A stretch of 36,862 bases of DNA from JARROD01 sp037384225 (GTDB lineage Bacteria; Pseudomonadota; Gammaproteobacteria; Pseudomonadales; Cellvibrionaceae), in the NCBI GenBank assembly GCA_037384225.1, contig JARROD010000051.1, forward strand, positions 1 to 36,862, given 5' to 3'. The notes beneath the pieces are model-generated. The model had not been told where the DNA came from, did not search any database, and saw only the letters and a program-made list of their open reading frames with translations. The position numbers and the translations under genes were made by a program. Positions 17,701 to 25,848 of the stretch are shown here, piece after piece (within the stretch, counting starts at the first letter, position 1; each line of letters starts with the position of its first letter).

Positions 17701-18938
17701 TTAAGATTTTTTTCATCGTCCGTGCTGGCAAAATCGTCGTAACCGAGATGACCGTTGTAAACATCACCACCGGTCAGATAACGGAAAAACTCAAAGTACA
17801 GCTCCCGCATTTGATACTTGTGGGAAACGTTGCCGTGGGGCGACGGCACCTTCCCCAAACGCTGCAGAAAGTCGTCCCGCGCGGAGCCGGCGACAAGGGC
17901 ACCGCTGTTAAAATCAGCGGCGGAAAACAATTCAAAGCCGCTGAGAATGTAACCGCCGTTACTGCAACCGGATTGATTGGGAACAGGGAGCGCGCTCGGA
18001 CCGGCGGTGGTACCACCGGTGCAGGTATCGTCGTGAGGCAGTGAAACACCAAGCGCCAACCCGTTCATTTCATCGCTCATAATAATGGTGCGCAACACCG
18101 CCCGCACCATATCGAAGGGTTCCACGACCGGAACGTCCAGCATGCCATCGGAATCCGTATCCCGATACAGCATGCCCGGGCCTTCAATATTGTCCACCAG
18201 CATCGGGTAAATCACCGGCCCCATTAGCGTCTCACAACTTGCATCGCGATAATCGGAGCACAGCGTACTACCCAGGCTAGGACTGTAATCAAAGGTGAGC
18301 ATTATCAACGGCGGCGCGGCATTGGGATTATTGGGGTTGAGATAAATATCGGTATCGTCTCCAGTCACCGGAGATGAGCCCATTGCACAACACGCCAACA
18401 TCAACAACCCCAGGAACATCACGCCCTGCACAACCGTCGAAACCCCCTGTGCTGAAGCGCTGCCGTCATAGGTCGCATCCAGTTCCATCGTCGCCACCTG
18501 ATAGGCACTGCTGCTGGAGGCCAGCTCTTCATTCAGCGGCGGCACGGCCGACACCAAAGGCCCCATACGCGTAGCGTGATAGCTCACGCTACCGCCGGTC
18601 AGAACAGCGGACACACTCGAATCCAGAGTGACTGTGCTGGAATCGCAATCGACGTCAGTATCACCAATCGCGCACAGGGTGTAGCCGACATCGCCCGTCA
18701 ATGGGGTATTACCGCTGTTGTCCAGAATCGCATCGATTACTGTCTCTGCGCGCTGGGTCGCTTCGATGCGGGACTGTTCATTGCCAGCCATCATCAACTG
18801 CTGCACATTGATATTGGATGAACTGATGCCGAGCATGGCGATCAACAGCAAAAACACCAGCGCCACGATCATGACAGCTCCACGCTGGGCATGGGGCCCT
18901 TGTATCGAAGGTCGAACAGTCAAATACGCGGTTTGCAT
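14766..18938 (-). CDS. pilY1: PilX-PilY1 fusion: minor pilin joined to type IV pilus tip adhesin
   Basis: One uninterrupted frame of 1390 residues. Residues 1-173 form a full-length PilX-type minor pilin: QRGAVMIVALVFLLLIAMLG helix, NINVQQLMMAGNEQSRIEAT, then a short beta region. From M174 (ATG at 18419) the sequence starts like a secreted protein (MFLGLLMLACCAMGSS). PilY1 follows: an N-terminal von Willebrand A-like part with DYSPS in place of the usual DxSGS, a long middle region, and a C-terminal PilC-type beta-propeller that contains a calcium-loop motif DSNGNGITD (near 15590-15564). PilY1 is the tip-located adhesin and mechanosensor; PilX joins it to the priming complex. AGGG lies 5-6 bases before the 18419 ATG, so PilY1 could also be made separately. 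The start at 18938 (GGAG upstream) is preferred over a GTG at 19004. Confidence 0.9.
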   Translation of the reverse strand: MQTAYLTVRPSIQGPHAQRGAVMIVALVFLLLIAMLGISSSNINVQQLMMAGNEQSRIEATQRAETVIDAILDNSGNTPLTGDVGYTLCAIGDTDVDCDSSTVTLDSSVSAVLTGGSVSYHATRMGPLVSAVPPLNEELASSSSAYQVATMELDATYDGSASAQGVSTVVQGVMFLGLLMLACCAMGSSPVTGDDTDIYLNPNNPNAAPPLIMLTFDYSPSLGSTLCSDYRDASCETLMGPVIYPMLVDNIEGPGMLYRDTDSDGMLDVPVVEPFDMVRAVLRTIIMSDEMNGLALGVSLPHDDTCTGGTTAGPSALPVPNQSGCSNGGYILSGFELFSAADFNSGALVAGSARDDFLQRLGKVPSPHGNVSHKYQMRELYFEFFRYLTGGDVYNGHLGYDDFASTDDEKNLNDTTNTYKTDTSSPVLTDTTTFSWDDTIETGTVSAATYTSPYVALSGQDWSCAKTFMVNTYFSDVQQSDSDSAIAAAVASGGTGVSMSGSDQTNTSAIVEFMYQNDMADGTIGPNIDGIQNVQSYFITSKNNNNAADEYAFKGGTGRAFNLNEPEQLLEDLRSIFREILSVSTTIVAASVPVNVFNRTEVVDNVYFALFKAESTPSWNGNVKKLKIVEKNTGTETYYEIVSVENTGISAFSTDGRIRTDALTHWSKSDGYDVVATPQPEDVSGRDGRSVNRGGAGQQIPGYLDPNDPTASGDPGLANGAGTRQLYTVDSAGNGLMALNANSTLAAELQNRLSAADTTEAETLLKWLRGYDVDDLDGDSTTTDPRPWLMGDPIHSRPIAVNYGDTGASYTQDNPNLRIFFGDNDGFFRALKDASSGTQATGKELFSFMPRELMKNTKTLRANNAADAHPYGVDGAPVALVIDLDGDGNIETVDGDKVYIYFGLRRGGRSYFALDVSDPSDSVTPSLLWKIRKPISFSSTNGSIGANTSVLQAGETLTPGMFEGGKLIITTAPHNDEPYYNVVANDDGTITVADDTDSGGNPVPEFINAASNVSYSVTTEGEADFTEMGLSFSIPKITTVKYDSDITPVLIFGGGYDPDKDNGASADDDEGNAIYIVNALTGALIWKAVQGSSVNTNTVHYVADMVDAIPAPVSIVDSNGNGITDRLYVGDTGGAIWRVDLPEGDESAGAGFSRASKWFVTKLAELGTDGGADDRRFFHAADTVNTKDNQGEYTAVIASSGDRANPRDTVVDNFLFVIKDRQLVSGATAVQTRTPLVVNDLVDITDLCITGVEVACTGANLVNGWRLALEANGEKGLSTPITAGGTIFFTSYLPEGGLGAGNCAPSEGAGLIYAVRLSSGTVDTNVFGVTDPTKSDRYVDAGYGIPPGVTPLGSGNLLLPGKGVGGRQIIETSAKTRWKIYWRETGVDNL

Positions 18939-19032
18939 AACCGTCTCCATCGTTTCATCAGTTGTCGATAAAAATGTATCGGAACTCCGTGCGTATGCAG
19001 ACACGCCGGACTGTCCTCTTTTTTAACACGCA

Positions 19033-20064
19033 TTAAAGGCGCACCGGGTTGCGTAAATTTACCGTCGTATTGAAAATCCGCCGATAGAAACCATCATTGA
19101 ACGCTTGCGGATCGCCGTTGACGTCAGGGTTTATCGCTGTAGTGCCCAGGCGATAGACTTTGTCGTTGGTATAACCTGAAATGGTATTGATACTTCTCAT
19201 CAGCAGAAAAATGCGTATTGCGATGGCGTTGCCCATCTCCGCCGAGGAAGGGCTGGCGGTGAAGTATTCGGCCTGCTGATCGCCATTGGTGTCCACACCG
19301 AATTCCACCTGCATATTCTCGACACCTTCGACATAGCACACCGATGTAAAACTATTACCCACTAACGCGGTGTTGCAGAGAGAAGGGATACCGTCGCCGG
19401 CATTAATTGTGTAGTTACGCACGTAAAAAATATTGGCGTAATACTCCCAGTAATCGACAAGATTGCCCGCCACCAGGTCGCCCGAGGGAACGCTGGCGCC
19501 GCTGGCAATACGCTGATAACCGGTGGTCGCACCGTAATCGACAACACGCAGATACCACTGATCGTCATCGACGGCGCCATTGATCAGAGCACCGTTGTCC
19601 ACCGATTTTTCATCCCCCGTGCGCTTGACGGTAAACAGATCGGAATCGGTCGACAGATCGGCGGCGTTGAGACAGTTGAAGGTGGTTCCCGAAGCAGTGG
19701 TAATCGCACCGCCGTCGTAATCATTCACCAGTTCCACAAACCGCCCAGGCGTCAAAGCCCAGCTCGAGCCCGTCACACAGCCCGACCCTACCGCCTGGGT
19801 TGTGATATCGGAAAAGCGGATCAATCGCCCCATAAATCCCGACATGCCGAGTTCCCGGGACAGCAATCGCAGCGCGTAACGCGCATTTTCCTGCATCCGC
19901 GAGAGTTCGTCGTCCTGCACATAATTTATTTTCGATCCCACATATAAATTCACCAGCGCACTGGACATCGCCAACCCCAGTGTCATGGCGACCAACAACT
20001 CAACCAGAGAAAAACCGTTGCGCCGATTGACCTTACCGCTTCCTCTCAGCATGCTTTTAACCAT
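19033..20064 (-). CDS. pilW: type IV minor pilin PilW
   Basis: This 343-residue PilW has a basic leader ending RRNG, then FSLVELLVAMTLGLAMSSAL with Glu at +5, and a long helix with LSRMQENARYALRLLSRELG, the signature helix of this family. A large beta-rich C-terminal domain follows. PilW is one of the core minor pilins (with FimU/FimT, PilV and PilX) that prime type IVa pilus assembly and present PilY1. The ATG at 20064 lies 7 bases after the pilV stop, which supports coupled expression. Length is within the usual range. Confidence 0.95.
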   Translation of the reverse strand: MVKSMLRGSGKVNRRNGFSLVELLVAMTLGLAMSSALVNLYVGSKINYVQDDELSRMQENARYALRLLSRELGMSGFMGRLIRFSDITTQAVGSGCVTGSSWALTPGRFVELVNDYDGGAITTASGTTFNCLNAADLSTDSDLFTVKRTGDEKSVDNGALINGAVDDDQWYLRVVDYGATTGYQRIASGASVPSGDLVAGNLVDYWEYYANIFYVRNYTINAGDGIPSLCNTALVGNSFTSVCYVEGVENMQVEFGVDTNGDQQAEYFTASPSSAEMGNAIAIRIFLLMRSINTISGYTNDKVYRLGTTAINPDVNGDPQAFNDGFYRRIFNTTVNLRNPVRL

Positions 20065-20071
20065 CTCAATG

Positions 20072-20734
20072 TCACAGGTTTTGGGTCACAAAAGTCGTTA
20101 TCGTCAGCAATTGCCGACGTGCGTCATTGGTGTCGTAACGCCCCAGACCGCTGCCACAGGCATTGGCTATTGGATTACTCAACAGCCGTGCGCCCAGCCA
20201 GGCAATAGACACGGTCACCAGTCCGCTGTTGTTTTGTATACAGGCCGTCGGCGATACCAATCCGCCGGTCTGCTGGCCGTTGCGCAATTCCCCCACGCCG
20301 TCAATCGCCTGTTCCCATTCCCACAAATCGTGGGCGGCCAGTTGCGCGGCACTGCAGCTCGAAGCCTGGCTCTCGCACAAAGGCGTCGGTTCCGCGGTGA
20401 TGCTCCCTCCGCCCAGACCGTCTCCCTGGGTGACATAACTGGCCAGAGCACTGGGATTGCCGCGGATGCGCTCCAGAATATCCTGGGCCAGGGCGGCGGC
20501 CGTCGACCGCTGAACGGCTTCCTGTCCGGCTTTTTTCGCATTCAGCTGCAACCTCGCCACACCGAGCATGCCGATGCTTAAAATCAATAGGGCTACCAGT
20601 ACCTCTATAAGCCCAACACCGCGTATAAGCCCAACACCGCGCATTGAAAAACATTGGTATACACTGCGGCACCGGGGTCTATCGCCTTGGCAACCCGGCC
20701 GCGGCCGGTTTCGATTCACAGACGTTCTCAACAT
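20072..20734 (-). CDS. pilV: type IV minor pilin PilV with unusually long or duplicated leader
   Basis: Mature PilV begins after RG at residue 39: VGLIEVLVALLILSIGMLGV with Glu at +5, followed by ARLQLNAKKAGQEAVQRSTA, the helix typical of PilV. The C-terminal domain contains several cysteines. The ATG at 20734 overlaps the fimT stop by 7 bases and has a very strong GAGGGGG at 7-base spacing, which argues for a 39-residue leader. The alternative ATG at 20644 gives a normal 9-residue leader but has no ribosome site. The leader contains an 18-bp tandem duplication that yields GVGLIRGVGLIE; only the second copy has Glu at +5 and can be a proper PilD site. Confidence 0.9.
   Translation of the reverse strand: MLRTSVNRNRPRPGCQGDRPRCRSVYQCFSMRGVGLIRGVGLIEVLVALLILSIGMLGVARLQLNAKKAGQEAVQRSTAAALAQDILERIRGNPSALASYVTQGDGLGGGSITAEPTPLCESQASSCSAAQLAAHDLWEWEQAIDGVGELRNGQQTGGLVSPTACIQNNSGLVTVSIAWLGARLLSNPIANACGSGLGRYDTNDARRQLLTITTFVTQNL
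20606..20641. repeat. 18-bp perfect tandem duplication inside pilV leader
   Basis: TATAAGCCCAACACCGCG occurs twice head to tail (20606-20623 and 20624-20641). In the pilV frame each unit encodes six residues, so the frame is kept and the leader is lengthened by GVGLIR. Confidence 0.95.
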
Positions 20735-21270
20735 GCCGTTACCCCCTCGGTGATCCGTGGACGCCCGGCAGCATTGACAAAAATGCTTCGGCCATTGGCT
20801 GTATTCTGGTCAGGCCCACAAATTCTGAAACCGTCGGTAACGCTTCCGCCGGCGGCCAGTGCACCGGTGGGCAGGAAGGCCAGGCTGTCGGCAAAGCTGG
20901 CCGAGGCCGAAATGGTATAGCCAGTGGAAAGTGCGGAGAACTTCTGCAAAATAGGCTCGCCCACATCGCGAACCATGTCGGCGTCGGCGTCGACAAACAC
21001 AATCCATCCCTGATCCCAGTCAGTACTGTTATCGCAACTGGAAAGGTTGCTGCTTTTACATAAAGAAACCTGTAGATTGCGTTTTGCCGATTCACTTCTT
21101 GCCAGTGCCAGTGCCCCCTTCAACAAGTCGGCTTTGGAACGCATTCGATTTGAATTGATAATGTTTTTAAAGGATGGCACCGCCACTCCCACTAAAATAC
21201 TGGAAATAACCAATGCGACCAATAACTCCAGAAGCGTCAAACCAAATTGTGATTTTTTTGCTTTCGACAT
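20728..21270 (-). CDS. fimT: type IV minor pilin FimT/FimU (GspH-like)
   Basis: This 180-residue prepilin has leader MSKAKKSQFG, then LTLLELLVALVISSILVGVA with Glu at +5, and a GspH-type C-terminal domain (SKADLLKGALALARSESAKR, then a GWIVFVD strand, a FLPTGAL strand and a final RICGPDQN...RPRI segment). FimU/FimT is the minor pilin that connects the priming complex to PilE and the main shaft. It is the first gene of the operon, so the promoter should lie in the roughly 100 bp upstream, where I see an AlgR-like box. FimT versus FimU cannot be separated by eye. Confidence 0.92.
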   Translation of the reverse strand: MSKAKKSQFGLTLLELLVALVISSILVGVAVPSFKNIINSNRMRSKADLLKGALALARSESAKRNLQVSLCKSSNLSSCDNSTDWDQGWIVFVDADADMVRDVGEPILQKFSALSTGYTISASASFADSLAFLPTGALAAGGSVTDGFRICGPDQNTANGRSIFVNAAGRPRITEGVTAC

Positions 21271-21346
21271 GATGATTACATTTTTATGTCCGTTAACAAC
21301 GCAACCTTATGTATAGCATAGGGCTTTCGCGTTCGAGCCAACCCGA

Positions 21347-21355
21347 GACAAACGG
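21347..21355 (-). promoter_or_regulatory. AlgR-like binding box upstream of the minor-pilin operon
   Basis: On the minus strand the bases read CCGTTTGTC, one transition away from the AlgR consensus core CCGTTCGTC. The box lies 77 bases upstream of the fimT start codon. In Pseudomonas aeruginosa the AlgR regulator is known to activate the homologous fimU-pilVWXY1Y2E operon. A single 9-mer can occur by chance, so the support is mainly positional. Confidence 0.45.
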
Positions 21356-21903
21356 CGGAATCGAAAGGACCAACGAGTGAACCAACAAAAGAACCACCGA
21401 TAGGATAAGCCAGAAAATTATTGATTTTATTTTATTTATAATTAATGTTGTTTCTCAAACAATTAATTTTTCTCTGAAAATAACTACAGAAAAATTCCAA
21501 AACCACTCTTAAAAAACTGCAGAACCGTACAAAAACGCCGAAATTGCAGCAGCAAAATTGGTTATTGGTTAACTGTGCAATTGGCATCAACACTGCTATT
21601 TGAGATTAATCATTTAAAAAAATTCAGTGAAACACATCACACTTTCTATTCAAGTGGTAAAAAAATAAAAGCACCATTATCAAAAACTGGTACAAAAAAC
21701 CAATTAAAAAATTGCCAGTAATAAGCCAAACCGAACAGGAGCTAGCAGTTTAATGTTGTGGTTCGATTAACCCCATCGTCGCATAAATTTCCGAACTCAG
21801 AATATTTTAAAGCGCTATTTTCAGCGTCGCGCGGAATTTTTTCCGGATTGAGCGTAGCCTTTTACGTGACATCCTGAAAATTTGTACCTTCGCCCCAGGT
21901 TAT

Positions 21904-21940
21904 TGGGAAGTTATTTCGTGCACGTTCCTTATTTCGTGCA
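21904..21940. repeat. solo arm of the 12.7-kb inverted-repeat element, partly duplicated
   Basis: GGAAGTTATTTCGTGCACG at 21906-21924 equals the right arm of the element at 12861-12888 in the same orientation, and similarity extends to TCCTTA. A second TTATTTCGTGCA follows 18 bases later (21929-21940). No opposite arm is visible nearby. Confidence 0.8.
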
Positions 21941-22063
21941 AGACAGAAGTGAGCAAAGCAGTATTGAGTTTGTGGAGGAATAGATTCTCAGGATAACTCA
22001 GGTTCTGTCCAAAGACAGAAAAACGAACAAAAACATGAGTTGCCGGCCCTTTTTTTCACGCGA

Positions 22064-22936
22064 TTACCAGCCGGTAATCTCTTTCAGGGCATTGCCGATC
22101 TCCGCCAGACTGCGCACGGTTTTCACACCGGCATCTTCCAGCGCCGCGAATTTTTCATCCGCGGTGCCTTTGCCTCCAGAGATAATTGCACCGGCGTGGC
22201 CCATGCGTTTTCCGGGTGGCGCGGTAACGCCGGCAATATAGGAAACCACCGGCTTGCTGACATTTGCCTTAATATAAGCCGCCGCTTCCTCTTCCGCCGT
22301 GCCGCCGATTTCACCGATCATGACAATGGCTTCTGTCTGCGCGTCGCCCTGGAACATACCCAGAATGTCAATAAAGTTGGAGCCGGGAATCGGGTCGCCG
22401 CCGATGCCCACACAGGTGGACTGGCCGAAACCGAAATCAGTGGTCTGCTTCACTGCTTCATAGGTCAGCGTACCGGAGCGGGAAACAATACCCACTTTGC
22501 CCGGCAGGTGGATGTGGCCCGGCATAATGCCGATTTTACACTCGCCCGGCGTGATCACTCCCGGACAGTTGGGGCCGATCAGACGCACCCCCAGTTCGTC
22601 GCACTTAACCTTGGCATCGAGCATATCCAGGGTGGGAATACCTTCGGTAATACAAACAATCAGTTTGATACCGTTGTTGGCCGCTTCCAGAATTGAGTCT
22701 TTACAGAAAGCCGCCGGCACATAGATGACAGACGCATCGGCTTGAGTCTGCTCCACAGCTTCGCGCACGGTGTTGAATACCGGCAGGCCCAGGTGGGTCT
22801 GGCCACCTTTGCCCGGCGTCACACCACCGACCATCTGAGTGCCGTATTCGATCGCCTGTTGCGAGTGGAAAGTGCCCTGGGAACCGGTGAACCCCTGGCA
22901 GATGACCTTGGTGTTTTTGTCGATCAATACGCTCAT
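22064..22936 (-). CDS. sucD: succinyl-CoA synthetase alpha subunit
   Basis: This 290-residue subunit forms, with SucC, the enzyme that converts succinyl-CoA to succinate with formation of ATP or GTP. The N-terminal CoA-binding Rossmann domain (QGFTGSQGTFHSQQAIEYGT) and C-terminal ligase domain are complete. The phosphorylated histidine is H247 in GHAGAIISGGKG. SRSGTLTYE, a conserved loop, is also present. The ATG at 22936 directly follows the sucC stop codon with no spacer (TAAATG), so translation should be coupled. It is the last gene of the suc cluster here. Confidence 0.98.
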   Translation of the reverse strand: MSVLIDKNTKVICQGFTGSQGTFHSQQAIEYGTQMVGGVTPGKGGQTHLGLPVFNTVREAVEQTQADASVIYVPAAFCKDSILEAANNGIKLIVCITEGIPTLDMLDAKVKCDELGVRLIGPNCPGVITPGECKIGIMPGHIHLPGKVGIVSRSGTLTYEAVKQTTDFGFGQSTCVGIGGDPIPGSNFIDILGMFQGDAQTEAIVMIGEIGGTAEEEAAAYIKANVSKPVVSYIAGVTAPPGKRMGHAGAIISGGKGTADEKFAALEDAGVKTVRSLAEIGNALKEITGW

Positions 22937-24103
<1,167 letters not shown>

Positions 24104-24183
24104 GATATCGTTCCATTAACTCGCGACTTTACAACTCATGCCCGGTTTTAAGGGGCAAAGCAAAAGACGCCCGATTAACAATT

Positions 24184-24213
24184 GCAGTGCCGACAACATT
24201 GTTACGACACTGC
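24184..24213 (-). other. 30-bp hairpin between lpd and sucC
   Basis: GCAGTGCCG at 24184-24192 pairs with CGACACTGC at 24205-24213 (one G-T pair), with a further short inner stem. There is no U-tract on the minus strand after it, so an mRNA processing or stability element is more likely than a terminator. sucC probably remains in the suc transcript. Confidence 0.5.
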
Positions 24214-24282
24214 GCCTGGTTTTATGGTTTTTTACCACCAAGGGACGATCAAACGCCCTTATTCACAAATCGACGATCCCGG

Positions 24283-25725
24283 CTATTTCCGTTTGCGGCG
24301 GTTGACGGCGTGAATGGCGTGACCATTGACCGCCAGGGCCGCTTCGTGGACAGCCTCCGACAGCGTCGGATGCCCGAATACCGTCATGCCGAGATCTTCC
24401 GCGCTGGAGCCAAACTCCATCGCAATCGCCACCTGCTGAATCAGATCGGCCGCGCTGGGGCCGACGATATGGCAACCCAGAATGCGATCTGTTTCAGCGT
24501 GCGCAATCATTTTGACCATACCTTCGGTATCGTTGGCGGCCATGGCGCGACCGCTGATCGAAAACGGAAACATGCCGACATTGTAGGGTTCACCGTCAGC
24601 CTTGATTTGCTCTTCGGTTTTGCCCACCGATGCCACTTCGGGGTGGGTATAGATAACGTTGGGAATAATGTCGTAGTTCATCAGGGTTTTCTGCCCGGCG
24701 ATGCGCTCTGCCACCATCACCCCTTCTTCCATGCCTTTGTGCGCCAGCATCGGTCCGCGCACCACGTCGCCGACGGCCCATACACCCGGGGCGTTGGTGG
24801 AACACAGATCATTGACGTAGATATAACCGCGCTCGTCGAGATTGACGCCGCTGTCCGCCGACAGCAGGCCTTCGGTGTAAGGGCGGCGTCCGACGCAGAC
24901 GATCAGCTTGTCAAAGCTTTCTTTGCATTCCTTGCCCTCGGCATCGGTGTAGGTGACGGTCACAGTGTCAGCGTCGATTTCGGAACCTGTAACCCGGCAT
25001 CCCAGGCGAATATCCAACCCTTGTTTGGTGAGAATTTTTTTGGTTTCCTTGGCGATCTGCTGGTCCATCATGGCGAGAAAGGATTCCAGCGCCTCCAGTA
25101 CCACCACCTCGGCGCCCAGCCGGTTCCAGACACTGCCCAGTTCCAGCCCGATCACACCGGCGCCAATAACGCCGAGGCGCTTGGGCACAGCATCGAACTC
25201 CAGTGCGCCACTGGAGTCGACGACAATGTTACCATCGAGCGCCGCCACCGGAATGTTCACCGGCACAGAACCTGACGCCAAAATGACATTGTCCGCCTGC
25301 AGTGTTTCCACCTTGCCTTCGTGATCGGTAAATTCCACTTTGCGATTCGCCAGGAGTTTACCGCTACCGTACAAGGGCTTCACTTTATTGGAGGCAAACA
25401 GGCCGGCCACGCCGCCGGTAAGCTGCTTTACGATTTTGTTTTTGCGGGCAATCATGGAGGGCACATCCATAGTGACATCACCGGTATTGATACCGTGGAT
25501 GTCAAAATCTTTCTTGGCTTCCTGATATTTATGCGAGCTGTCCAACAACGCTTTGGAAGGAATACAACCTACATTCAGACAGGTACCGCCGTTGACCCCC
25601 TTGCCTTCGGCATTGCGCCACTTTTCAATACACGCGGTTTTCAGCCCCAATTGCGCGGCGCGAATGGCGGCGACATACCCTGCCGGCCCCGAGCCAATCA
25701 CTATCACATCATATTTTTCCGACAT
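24283..25725 (-). CDS. lpdA: dihydrolipoyl dehydrogenase (E3)
   Basis: This 480-residue flavoprotein reoxidises the lipoyl groups of 2-oxoacid dehydrogenase complexes with NAD+. The FAD motif GSGPAG is at residues 11-16, the redox disulphide C49-C54 in GGTCLNVGCIPSK, the NAD motif GAGVIGLELG in the middle, and the catalytic H452-E457 pair in HPTLSE. Its place between sucB and sucC marks it as the E3 assigned to the 2-oxoglutarate dehydrogenase complex, as with lpdG in Pseudomonas. Gap to sucB is 123 bp. Family assignment is secure. Confidence 0.97.
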   Translation of the reverse strand: MSEKYDVIVIGSGPAGYVAAIRAAQLGLKTACIEKWRNAEGKGVNGGTCLNVGCIPSKALLDSSHKYQEAKKDFDIHGINTGDVTMDVPSMIARKNKIVKQLTGGVAGLFASNKVKPLYGSGKLLANRKVEFTDHEGKVETLQADNVILASGSVPVNIPVAALDGNIVVDSSGALEFDAVPKRLGVIGAGVIGLELGSVWNRLGAEVVVLEALESFLAMMDQQIAKETKKILTKQGLDIRLGCRVTGSEIDADTVTVTYTDAEGKECKESFDKLIVCVGRRPYTEGLLSADSGVNLDERGYIYVNDLCSTNAPGVWAVGDVVRGPMLAHKGMEEGVMVAERIAGQKTLMNYDIIPNVIYTHPEVASVGKTEEQIKADGEPYNVGMFPFSISGRAMAANDTEGMVKMIAHAETDRILGCHIVGPSAADLIQQVAIAMEFGSSAEDLGMTVFGHPTLSEAVHEAALAVNGHAIHAVNRRKRK

Positions 25726-25848
25726 ATATTCATTCCCAATTTTAAAAGTGATCTTTCCCGCGACGCCCCCACAGGCAAAATGTCATCACGGGATGCTGGT
25801 TATTGTAATAACACAACCCTGTTACGGATTTCCAACCAAAGCCAGCGC

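Larger units (their letters stand above)
21271..22063. other. intergenic region between minor-pilin operon and sucD
   Basis: About 790 bp with no credible gene. The left 100 bp should hold the minor-pilin promoter (minus strand). A possible -10 TATGCT/TATACA lies near 21310-21325. The part from about 21415 to 21760 is very AT-rich and featureless. A half-copy of the 12.7-kb inverted repeat is at 21904-21940. I see no clear terminator for sucD; only a short dyad (ATTACC / GGTAAT) overlaps its stop codon. Confidence 0.6.

Noticed and set aside
13125..21500. Shared CTACAGAAAA(A)TTCCAA motif at about 13125 and 21483
   Set aside because: The match is only about 16 bases with one insertion inside AT-rich DNA, and flanking sequence does not align, so I do not call it a repeat.
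22064..22085. Palindrome ATTACC/GGTAAT at the sucD stop as a terminator
   Set aside because: Only a 6-bp AT-containing stem with no U-tract directly after it, and it overlaps the stop codon.
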